Assembly (NCBI GenBank): GCA_965243605.1
Contig: CBDEVQ010000096.1
Location: 37,574-101,573 of the forward strand
Source: JBMYYR01 sp965243605
Lineage (GTDB): Bacteria > Bacteroidota > Bacteroidia > Flavobacteriales > CAJXXR01
Length of the DNA: 64,000 bases
Direction of reading: 5' to 3'
Shown here piece by piece: positions 28,401 to 35,592 of this stretch (position 1 is its first letter; the number at the start of each line of letters is the position of its first letter). The notes under the pieces were generated by a model. The model was not told the DNA's origin, did no database searches, and saw nothing but the letters and a program-made list of their open reading frames with translations. The position numbers and the translations under genes were made by a program.

Positions 28401-29378
28401 CTATAAAGAAGGGTTTAGATTGCAACTATTTTTTTTAAAATACAAACCATTTTTTTCAATTATTTCGGATGTATCAAAACAACAATAACGGTACTGACAA
28501 AGTTTACACTTTTCTATTTTATCGTTATTAAAGCTCCATTGTGTTTTCAATTCATTATTATTTATTATTGTTTTAATAGGAGTTTCAATACAATTGCCTA
28601 CTTTATTACTATGACCAATATGATTATAAACATCTCCATCTGAATTAATGTAAATATGGCTATTAAGTCCTAAATTAAAATGATTAGCTTCTGTAAATGC
28701 CTTATAATTGATTAATAATTGATCTGTACTATTTACAGGGTGATACAAATCATTAAGTTGACTATAATTAAAGTTTAAAAAGGTATTATTGTATTTCCTA
28801 TTTTCAATTGTATTATTTGTGAAACAATAGACCAAAGAAACACGTTTGAGATCAATTTCTTCTAATATTTGATTTAAACTTTCAGTATTGCTTGCGAATA
28901 AACTTAATTCGATAGATCTTATATGAGAATTGATGAATTTCTTAAGGACTAGTTGGATAAAAGAAACAGATACTTCTTTTTGAAATGATAAATGAATAGA
29001 GTTTATGTTTAAAGCATAAATCTCGTCGAATATCTTTTCAAATTTATTCTGATTTAAAGACAATTCTATCGTTAAAGAATATAAATCATAAGGGCTTTCA
29101 TACGAAGAATTAAGATTTTGTAAATCAAGCGTGTTTGTAAAGTATCCTATGTTAGAGTTTTCCAAAGCCGAAAATAAGTTTTTAATCGCGTTAAAGTTAT
29201 TTTCGAATTGCTGCTCTAATGATTTAACTATTCCACCATTTAGTTGTAGTTGATGTAAAACATTGTATATATCATTATCAATAGGATGCAGTTTTTTTCT
29301 TAACAAATCATAAATACAAGAAGAATGTTTACCATTCACCAAGATACATGAAGGGTATAGTTTAAAGTATTGTTTCAT
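28401..29378 (-). CDS. gwsS: SPASM-domain peptide maturase, grasp-with-spasm system
   Basis: 325 aa. The C-terminal SPASM-like cysteine cluster (EKCKLCQYRYCCFD and a later NSCNLNP) plus upstream GNCIETP would hold auxiliary iron-sulfur clusters. The N-terminal two thirds resemble a radical-SAM barrel by position (LTIELSLNQNKFEKIFDEI; LNSHIYINSDGDVY) but contain no CxxxCxxC, so the SAM cluster is absent. Position between the ATP-grasp enzyme and the exporter matches grasp-with-spasm operons of Bacteroidetes. It may serve as a partner or substrate-presenting subunit. Confidence 0.8.
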   Translation of the reverse strand: MKQYFKLYPSCILVNGKHSSCIYDLLRKKLHPIDNDIYNVLHQLQLNGGIVKSLEQQFENNFNAIKNLFSALENSNIGYFTNTLDLQNLNSSYESPYDLYSLTIELSLNQNKFEKIFDEIYALNINSIHLSFQKEVSVSFIQLVLKKFINSHIRSIELSLFASNTESLNQILEEIDLKRVSLVYCFTNNTIENRKYNNTFLNFNYSQLNDLYHPVNSTDQLLINYKAFTEANHFNLGLNSHIYINSDGDVYNHIGHSNKVGNCIETPIKTIINNNELKTQWSFNNDKIEKCKLCQYRYCCFDTSEIIEKNGLYFKKNSCNLNPSL

Positions 29379-29381
29379 TTC

Positions 29382-29582
29382 TTATTTAGTGTTCATCGGA
29401 AAGATTGGTTTATGTCCAAGGTTAATCTCAAATAATGGGTTACTATGTAAATTACTTCTGTGTGTTAAATTGTTAGTTTTAGGATTGTGTTTTGGGTGTT
29501 GTTTTTCTTTAATTTCAAGAATTTGAAATCCTATAGGAATTAAATTTTTATTATTTTTTTTTAACATAAGGTATTTATCCAA
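29382..29582 (-). CDS. Small protein of the RiPP operon
   Basis: 66 aa, rich in Asn, His, Lys and Pro (KEKQHPKHNPKTNNL ... INLGHKPIFPMNTK). Overlaps the end of the ATP-grasp gene by 8 bp and ends 3 bp before the SPASM gene, so it is embedded in the operon. No GG leader and no known domain. Could be a second modified peptide or an accessory binding protein. Confidence 0.55.
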   Translation of the reverse strand: MDKYLMLKKNNKNLIPIGFQILEIKEKQHPKHNPKTNNLTHRSNLHSNPLFEINLGHKPIFPMNTK

Positions 29583-30513
29583 TTAATTTTTGCGCTATTA
29601 TCTTATATAATTGATAGTTACAGTGGTTTTCAATAAATCCAAATTGTCCATGAGGATTTACTTCAAGAAAATAAAATTTTCCTTTTGTATCAATCATAAA
29701 ATCAATAACACCCATATTGAAATTTAATACAGACATAAGTTTTCTAACCAATTGGCACTGTTCATTAGGTAAATTATAAGGTTCCATTCTATTAGGAAAT
29801 TCATCATCATAATTTCTATAATCAATTTTAGTTTTTTCATTTTCTTGAGAGAAAATAGCCATACTATAAAATTTATCATCAATAAATAACGTTCTTATTT
29901 CAAATGCTTTATCAATATATTCTTGAAAACAACTTAGCCCAAATTGATTATCAACACTTTCTACATCAGTGCTTGTTAATAATTTAGGTGAAAATGTAAT
30001 ATGATGATTCTCGGTTATAATTGAATGAACCTCATCTAGAGGTTTAGTCATTACCTTTTTGTACTTCTTAATAAATGAATTTAATTCTGTTTTCTGTCTT
30101 GTTATTAAAGTATTAGGAATTTGTATTCCTATTGATTGAGCATATGTTAGAACAGAAAGTCTATTAAGGTTAGATAATTTTGAGTATCCAAGAATTTTTA
30201 TATGCTCAAACTGACAAAGCCAATTATGAAATTGTTGCTTATAGATTGTAAACTCATCTTGAATTTGAGTGGAAAATTCACTGTCTACTGAATAATTATT
30301 GGTGTCTCTTCTAAACCAAACTGAAGTTATTTTATTGGGATCTAATCTTTTTTTAAAAAGATAATATTCAACAGCGTCATTGTTTAAAGACATTTTAGAA
30401 TTTAAAATTAGATCTGTTTCATTAATTCTTAATACAGGAACATCAAATTTTAAAATCCAATTCATTACTAAATCAGAAGTTGTATCACCTTCTTGGCTTA
30501 TTATAATGACCAT
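29575..30513 (-). CDS. gwsG: ATP-grasp peptide maturase, grasp-with-spasm system
   Basis: 312 aa. MvdD/PsnB-like ATP-grasp ligase: N-terminal VIIISQEGDTTSDLVMNWI and VSVWFRRDTNNYSVD (seen as TSVWFRRDTN), central KKVMTKPLDEVHS for ATP binding, and C-terminal GVIDFMIDTKGKFYFLEVNP, where Asp, Glu and Asn bind magnesium. Relatives use ATP to join Asp or Glu side chains to Ser/Thr or Lys, making macrolactone or macrolactam bridges (graspetides). The likely substrate is the peptide encoded just upstream. Confidence 0.88.
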   Translation of the reverse strand: MVIIISQEGDTTSDLVMNWILKFDVPVLRINETDLILNSKMSLNNDAVEYYLFKKRLDPNKITSVWFRRDTNNYSVDSEFSTQIQDEFTIYKQQFHNWLCQFEHIKILGYSKLSNLNRLSVLTYAQSIGIQIPNTLITRQKTELNSFIKKYKKVMTKPLDEVHSIITENHHITFSPKLLTSTDVESVDNQFGLSCFQEYIDKAFEIRTLFIDDKFYSMAIFSQENEKTKIDYRNYDDEFPNRMEPYNLPNEQCQLVRKLMSVLNFNMGVIDFMIDTKGKFYFLEVNPHGQFGFIENHCNYQLYKIIAQKLIG

Positions 30514-30595
30514 ATTTGTGTAAAATAAATATGGAACTCGAAAAAGGAAAGATTTCTCGAGTTCCAGAGATTTTATATTGTTTGTTTAAACAATA

Positions 30596-30793
30596 TTAAT
30601 TAGATAAAGAATAAGCCGTCTTAGGACGTTCTCTTCCTACTATCATATCTGGTGCACTTGGACCTTCACATCCTTCATCTGGTATTAACATTGTTCTACC
30701 TGAACCATCTAATAAAGGAATGATTCTATCCCCACCTTTAATCTCTTCAAGATTTTCAACAACATTGTTTTTGAAATTTTCTAATTTTAACAT
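30596..30793 (-). CDS. GG-leader RiPP precursor peptide
   Basis: 65 aa. Leader MLKLENFKNNVVENLEEIKGG (shown up to the GG: MLKLENFKNN then VVENLEEIKGG) fits the double-glycine class cut by C39 exporters. The core of 44 residues begins DRIIPLLDGSGRTMLIP and has Asp/Glu (positions about 22, 29, 39, 40, 43, 49, 55) alternating with Ser/Thr/Lys, suited to ATP-grasp crosslinking, and one Cys. First gene of the operon, 82 bp before gwsG. Confidence 0.8.
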   Translation of the reverse strand: MLKLENFKNNVVENLEEIKGGDRIIPLLDGSGRTMLIPDEGCEGPSAPDMIVGRERPKTAYSLSN

Positions 30794-31449
30794 AATATTT
30801 TAAAGAGTTCATTTTTATTAAATTTAAATTTCTCAAAAGGATTGAACTCCTTTTTTATTAAAAACCTATTAAGAAATCTTCTATTATTTGATTACAAATG
30901 TATATATAAATTCATCATTAAAGATGGTTTTTTTTCTTATTTATTGTTAATTCTTTTTGTAGGTTTCATTTATTATTGACTGTTTTTTATTTTTTTATTT
31001 TGTAATTTTTACATAACAATTTATCTAGGTTTATCTCTATGATTAATGGAGGTTTATTAGGGTGTATACAACCTTTTAAACTTTCAGTATGGGTTCGAGT
31101 TTTTGGTGTTAATTATTGATTTATAGCGTTTAGTGGTTGGTTATAGAGAGCCAATTTAGAGTGAGTTATCAACCCTTTTTCAATACAGAAAAGGATGCGT
31201 TTAAAATTTATTAGATGTCGATTTCTTGGTGCGAAAATGTAATAACAAATTAAAGATTATAGCTTGAAATAAAGGTTGTTTTACCTATTAAATTATTTTT
31301 CATTATTTCTTATTATAGACATTATTATGTTATTTTTTATCGCTAAATTATATTAATTAGTATCTCTTTAGAGACATCATTGTATTTGTTTATTATTTTT
31401 TATTACAAATAACCGCAATCAATTTTGATTGCGGTTATTTGAGAAATAA
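30794..31449. other. 656-bp AT-rich leader region of the RiPP operon
   Basis: Very AT-rich, no ORF. A TACATTTG -7-like element lies on the minus strand at 30895-30902, about 100 bp before the precursor ATG, but with no clear -33 partner. The FKBP terminator is at 31407-31440. The rest is unassigned and could hold regulatory sites. Confidence 0.5.
31407..31440. terminator. Terminator of the complete FKBP gene
   Basis: AAATAACCGCAATC / GATTGCGGTTATTT perfect stem, 9 bp after the stop codon. Confidence 0.85.
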
Positions 31450-32406
31450 TTACTTCTTCTTAATAGAAATTAATTCAACATCAAATTCTAAAGTAGATTT
31501 TGGTGGAATTACAGGAGGGTACCCTCTTTCTCCATAAGCTAAGTAGAATGGAATAATTAATTTAGCTTTTTCTCCAGCTTTCATTCCTTTAATACCTATT
31601 TCCCATCCAGGAATAACCATTCCTGTTCCTAACTCTAATTCGAAAGGTTCATTACGTTGAACCGATGAATCGAATACAGAACCAGTGTCAAGCATTCCAG
31701 TATAATGTACCATTACAGTATCTCCTTCAACAGATGCTTCACCATTACCTTCTTGTTCAATTACTTTAATCAAACCAGATTCAAAGAATTGTCCATCTGG
31801 ATAAAGTGTTTTGTATTTTTCAACAAAACTTGTCATCTCTGTGCGTAAGGCTTCCGCTTCTGCTTCTTGTTGACCATATAAAGCCGTTTCAAAAACTTCT
31901 TTCGCATTAAATGCTTCAGCTTTAGAACCAATAGCTTCAATAGTTAAAGTTTCTATAATATCGTTTGCAGCAATATTATGAACAACATCCATACCTTCAA
32001 CAACTTCACCAAATACAGTATGTTTACCGTCTAACCATGGTGTTTCTGTGTGTGTAATGAAAAATTGAGAACCATTTGTACCAGGTCCAGCATTTGCCAT
32101 AGATAAAATACCTGGTTTATTATGCTTTAAACCCGTTACTATTTCATCTGGAAATTGGTATCCAGGTCCTCCAACTCCAGATCCCTTAGGACATCCACCT
32201 TGAATTACGAAATTAGGTTCCACTCTATGGAATTTTAAACCATCGTAATAAGGAACACCTTTTCCTTTTTCTTCGTTTTCTATTACACCTTGAACTAGTC
32301 CAACAAAGTTGGCTACTGTCATAGGTGTTTTTTCAAACTCTAAAGACAAGCTAATAACACCTTTGTTCGTGTTAATATTAGCGTATAATCCTTCTGCTTT
32401 TGACAT
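31450..32406 (-). CDS. Dual cyclophilin-FKBP peptidyl-prolyl isomerase, cytosolic
   Basis: 318 aa. N-terminal cyclophilin domain (residues about 5-160: FHRVEPNFVIQGGCPKGSG, GPGTNGSQFFITHTETPWLDGKHTVFGEV) and C-terminal FKBP domain (residues about 215-318: VMVHYTGMLDTGSVFDSS, GMVIPGWEIG, YGERGYPPVIPP). No signal peptide, so cytosolic. Such cyclophilin-FKBP fusions are known from Flavobacteria. Ends the uvrA-gldI operon, 3 bp after the next upstream gene. Its last 144 bp are duplicated at 23469. Confidence 0.93.
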   Translation of the reverse strand: MSKAEGLYANINTNKGVISLSLEFEKTPMTVANFVGLVQGVIENEEKGKGVPYYDGLKFHRVEPNFVIQGGCPKGSGVGGPGYQFPDEIVTGLKHNKPGILSMANAGPGTNGSQFFITHTETPWLDGKHTVFGEVVEGMDVVHNIAANDIIETLTIEAIGSKAEAFNAKEVFETALYGQQEAEAEALRTEMTSFVEKYKTLYPDGQFFESGLIKVIEQEGNGEASVEGDTVMVHYTGMLDTGSVFDSSVQRNEPFELELGTGMVIPGWEIGIKGMKAGEKAKLIIPFYLAYGERGYPPVIPPKSTLEFDVELISIKKK

Positions 32407-32409
32407 TTG

Positions 32410-33579
32410 TTATTGTTTTTTTTGTGGAATGTTTTGTTGTTGAGGCACTTCTTTAACATCCATTAATTCTACATCAAATACTAATGGTGTATTTGGAGGA
32501 ATTGGACCTGCTCCACGTTCTCCGTAAGCTAAGTGCGCTGGAATAATAAATGAAGCTTTATCACCTACATGTAATAATTGTAAACCTTCATCCCAACCTG
32601 GAATTACACGACGTTGTCCAACTGGAAACTCGATTGGTTGGTATGGTCTTTTTTCGTTGTATTGATTATTTGCTTTTGCTACTTCTTCGTAACTAGTATC
32701 AAATACTTTTCCATCCATAAATTTACCTGTATAATTTACAGATACAAGTTTACCTGCTTGCGCTGGTGCTCCACTTCCTTTTGTTAGGATGTCGTAATAC
32801 AATCCAGAAGCAGTTTGTTTTGCGTTTGGATGATTTTTAGCGATGAAATCTGCAAATTGTTTTTTAGATGCAGCTTCAGCTTCAGCTTGCTTTTTAATAG
32901 CATCTGCCTGTGTTTGTTCAAAGGCTTGTTTTGCTTTAAAGTTTTTAGCAGCTTCTGTTTCAGCAACAATTTCAACAGAAGTAATAAGGTCATCTTGTTG
33001 AATAGCATTTACGATATCCTGACCTGCAATAACATGTCCAAATACAGTATGTTTACCATTTAACCATGGTGTAGCTTTATGAGTAATAAAGAATTGAGAA
33101 CCGTTTGTTCCAGGTCCTGAGTTTGCCATAGATAGAATTCCAGGTCCGTCATGTACTAATTCACTAACAATTTCATCAGCAAATTTATATCCAGGGTTTC
33201 CATTTGGACTTCCATCAGGACTTCCAGATTGTATCATGAAATCTTGAATCACACGGTGAAACTTCAATCCATCAAAGAATGGTTGACCATCAGGACGGTC
33301 ATCATTAGGCATCTCACCTTTAGCTAATGCAACAAAGTTACCAACAGTCATTGGAGTTAATTCAAACTGTAATCCAAGTTTAATATCACCCTTAGATGTA
33401 TGAATAATGGCATATAATCCAGTTTCTTTTTTAACGACAACAGGTTTTTTAGTTTCCTCTTTTGCAACTGTTTTTTCCACTTCATTTGTGTTTTCTACAG
33501 TTCCAGTAGATGCTTCTCCACCACAAGAAATGAATCCTGTTGCTATTGCTCCAATTACGAGCGTCTTTATTAAGTTCAT
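32410..33579 (-). CDS. Dual cyclophilin-FKBP isomerase, lipoprotein
   Basis: 389 aa. Lipoprotein signal with Cys 19 (GFISCGGEAS), then a cyclophilin domain (FHRVIQDFMIQSGSPDGSPN, GPGTNGSQFFITHKATPWLNG) and an FKBP domain (VSVNYTGKFMDGKVFDTS, RRVIPGWDEGLQLL, AYGERGAGPIPPNTPLVFDV). The envelope-facing sibling of the gene at 31450; a basic Gln-rich tail ends the protein. Its ATG overlaps the repaired gldI stop (ATGA), indicating translational coupling. Confidence 0.93.
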   Translation of the reverse strand: MNLIKTLVIGAIATGFISCGGEASTGTVENTNEVEKTVAKEETKKPVVVKKETGLYAIIHTSKGDIKLGLQFELTPMTVGNFVALAKGEMPNDDRPDGQPFFDGLKFHRVIQDFMIQSGSPDGSPNGNPGYKFADEIVSELVHDGPGILSMANSGPGTNGSQFFITHKATPWLNGKHTVFGHVIAGQDIVNAIQQDDLITSVEIVAETEAAKNFKAKQAFEQTQADAIKKQAEAEAASKKQFADFIAKNHPNAKQTASGLYYDILTKGSGAPAQAGKLVSVNYTGKFMDGKVFDTSYEEVAKANNQYNEKRPYQPIEFPVGQRRVIPGWDEGLQLLHVGDKASFIIPAHLAYGERGAGPIPPNTPLVFDVELMDVKEVPQQQNIPQKKQ

Positions 33580-34112
33580 TTTATTGATTTTTTGTTGATT
33601 AATTCTACGTTATATATTAAGACTTGGTTAGGTTTTTATGTCTTTTTTCATAACCTCTAAATCCATATGCTAAATGCGAAGGTAAGATTAATTTTGCTTT
33701 TGAACCAATACACATTTTAGAAAGTGCTTCTACAAGTCCGTTAACTGTATAATCTCGTCTAAAATGGACGGTTTGAGATTGCTTAGGAAATATTGTGTTT
33801 TCGTATATATCCTGTATTTCAATTTCAATGTCTAGAAGATCTCCTCGTTTTGGAAATTGTGTAGTACACTCCTTACTTAATAGAGTATGTCTAAGTCCAG
33901 ATTTTGTTTTAACCATATCCCATTGCTTTATGCTAACCAAGGTGTCTATGGCTTTGTTTTCATATTCAACAAAAGATTTTGAATGTTCTTTTTGTTCTTT
34001 TTTGGACTTATTAACTTCGACCGAATTATCTTTAATTGGTGGTTGAACAACAACATCAGATCCACATCCTATAACAAAGATGGAAAGGCAAAAGGCAAAA
34101 TATGAGTTTCAT
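33576..34112 (-). pseudogene. gldI: GldI-like gliding motility FKBP lipoprotein (two frameshifts)
   Basis: Middle part (33617-33940 and upstream in frame) encodes an FKBP domain (GLRHTLLSKECTTQFPKRGD, HFRRDYTVNGLVEALSKM, LILPSHLAYGFRGYE). Dropping one T at about 34098 links the ATG at 34112 to a lipoprotein signal, MKLIFAFCLSIFVIGCGSD. Adding one A at about 33629 replaces the abrupt end (HKNLTKS) by KPNQVLIYNVELI and ends at TGA 33576-33578, overlapping the next ATG. The repaired protein is 178 aa, the GldI size. GldI is needed for gliding in Flavobacterium johnsoniae. The two indels could be sequence errors. Confidence 0.8.
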
Positions 34113-34115
34113 AGG

Positions 34116-34586
34116 TTACAATTTAATAGATTTAGATAAACGATCATATAAAATTATAGACCCTGACGAGGCTACATTTAATGAATTATTAAAAACAGAG
34201 GGTATTTTTATAAGATCATGACAATGGCTTTGAGCAATCTTACTTAAACCAGAATCTTCAGATCCTAACAAATATACTGCACGCTTTGGATGATTATAGT
34301 CTTCTAATGGAATAGATTCAGGATCGAGTTCAACACCAATTAATTGACAACTAAAAGGAAGGTGAGATCGTAAATCATCCATGTCTTTATAGTGGTATAA
34401 TGGAATTTTAGTCCAAGATTTAATGGTGTCGGAACTTTGTTTTTTATACCGTGTATTTACAGTGAAAATAAAACTAGCACCCATTAAATATGCACTTCGC
34501 CAAAGTGTGCCAATATTATATTCATTTTTAGCATTTTCAATTCCAATACCAAAAAATCCTGATTTTTGAGTATAATCCTTGTGCAT
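34116..34586 (-). CDS. SpoU/TrmH-type RNA methyltransferase
   Basis: 156 aa SPOUT-fold 2'-O-methyltransferase without an N-terminal extension. Motif 1 is IENAKNEYNIGTLWRSAYLMGA, here split as IENAKNEYNIG and TLWRSAYLMGA; motif 2 is VYLLGSEDSGLS; motif 3 is IPSVFNNSLNVASSGSIILY, the trefoil-knot SAM site. Target RNA base cannot be told. One base separates it from the DHH gene. Confidence 0.85.
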   Translation of the reverse strand: MHKDYTQKSGFFGIGIENAKNEYNIGTLWRSAYLMGASFIFTVNTRYKKQSSDTIKSWTKIPLYHYKDMDDLRSHLPFSCQLIGVELDPESIPLEDYNHPKRAVYLLGSEDSGLSKIAQSHCHDLIKIPSVFNNSLNVASSGSIILYDRLSKSIKL

Positions 34587-34587
34587 T

Positions 34588-35592
34588 TTACCAGTAATAA
34601 TTATCTAGTTTAGGAAATACTTCAGTTTCAAAATGTGAATATAATTCTTCCATTGTACCTTTAAATTGTCCTCCGGCGGCACTTTGGTGTCCACCTCCAT
34701 TATAAAAATCGGATACAATTTTATTAACGTGCCAGTTTCCTACAGCTCTTAACGAAAGTTTAATTTCATTATTTTGCTCTATGAAAAAAGCGGCAACCTC
34801 TATACCTTGCATAGATAAAAGGTAATTTACAAATCCTTCGGTATCTTGTTTTGTACAATTAAAATCCTTCAATTCTTTAGACGTTAACGATAAGAATCCT
34901 ACTTTTTTGTCTAAGAATAATTTCATTTTCTGATTAATGCAATATCCTAATAATTGCATGCGCTCTGGGCGGTTATCATCAAATAAATTACGATGAATAA
35001 TTTCATGATCTAAACCATGTTGTTTAAAAGTCATGGCAATCTCATGGGTTCTGGCATCTACACTCGAAAATCTAAAAGATCCAGTATCCGTTAGTATACC
35101 TGTATAAATACACGACATGATTTCTGGTGTATATATTTTAGAAGCATCTAAAGCATCCATAAAATCATAAACCATTTGACAGGTTGAAGAAATTTCTGGT
35201 TTAGAAATAACATGATCACAAAAGTCTACAGGAAATAAATGATGATCTATCATTATTTTGAATGCTTTAGTTTGCAGTAAAGCATTTTCCATTTGTCCTA
35301 TTCGAGAAGGGTTATTATAATCTAAACAAAATATTAAGTCTGCATTATTTAGGGTTTCTGTTGCGCGCTGTTCTTGAAATTCGAAATCAATAACAACATC
35401 AGACCCTGGTATTTTAGATAAATAATTAGGTACAGGATTAGGTAAAACCACCGATACATCTTTACCAAATTGTTTAAAATAATAATACATAGCTAATGTA
35501 GATCCACATGCATCACCATCTGGCCCTTTATGGGCTGTAAATACAATTTTAGAAGCCTTGTTAATTTGTTCTTTAATTTGATCAGTAATCAT
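34588..35592 (-). CDS. DHH-family phosphoesterase (NrnA/RecJ-like)
   Basis: 334 aa. DHH domain with FTAHKGPDGDACGSTLAM, FCLDYNNPSR and IDHHLFPVDF (metal-binding Asp/His residues), and the C-terminal DHHA1 part with FYNGGGHQSAAGGQF. The family includes the NrnA oligoribonuclease/pAp phosphatase. Directly follows uvrA and precedes the SpoU gene, an arrangement seen in Flavobacteriaceae upstream of gldI. Confidence 0.9.
   Translation of the reverse strand: MITDQIKEQINKASKIVFTAHKGPDGDACGSTLAMYYYFKQFGKDVSVVLPNPVPNYLSKIPGSDVVIDFEFQEQRATETLNNADLIFCLDYNNPSRIGQMENALLQTKAFKIMIDHHLFPVDFCDHVISKPEISSTCQMVYDFMDALDASKIYTPEIMSCIYTGILTDTGSFRFSSVDARTHEIAMTFKQHGLDHEIIHRNLFDDNRPERMQLLGYCINQKMKLFLDKKVGFLSLTSKELKDFNCTKQDTEGFVNYLLSMQGIEVAAFFIEQNNEIKLSLRAVGNWHVNKIVSDFYNGGGHQSAAGGQFKGTMEELYSHFETEVFPKLDNYYW

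Larger units (their letters stand above)
23469..31593. repeat. 144-bp direct repeats bracketing the RiPP island
   Basis: Left copy 23469-23612 (tail remnant) and right copy 31450-31593 (end of the intact gene), same orientation, about 95% identical. They mark the edges of the inserted peptide-maturation region. Confidence 0.75.

Noticed and set aside
23613..31449. Integrative element or prophage explanation for the RiPP island
   Set aside because: No integrase, excisionase, phage or conjugation genes and no tRNA target; the 144-bp gene-end repeat suits homologous exchange better.
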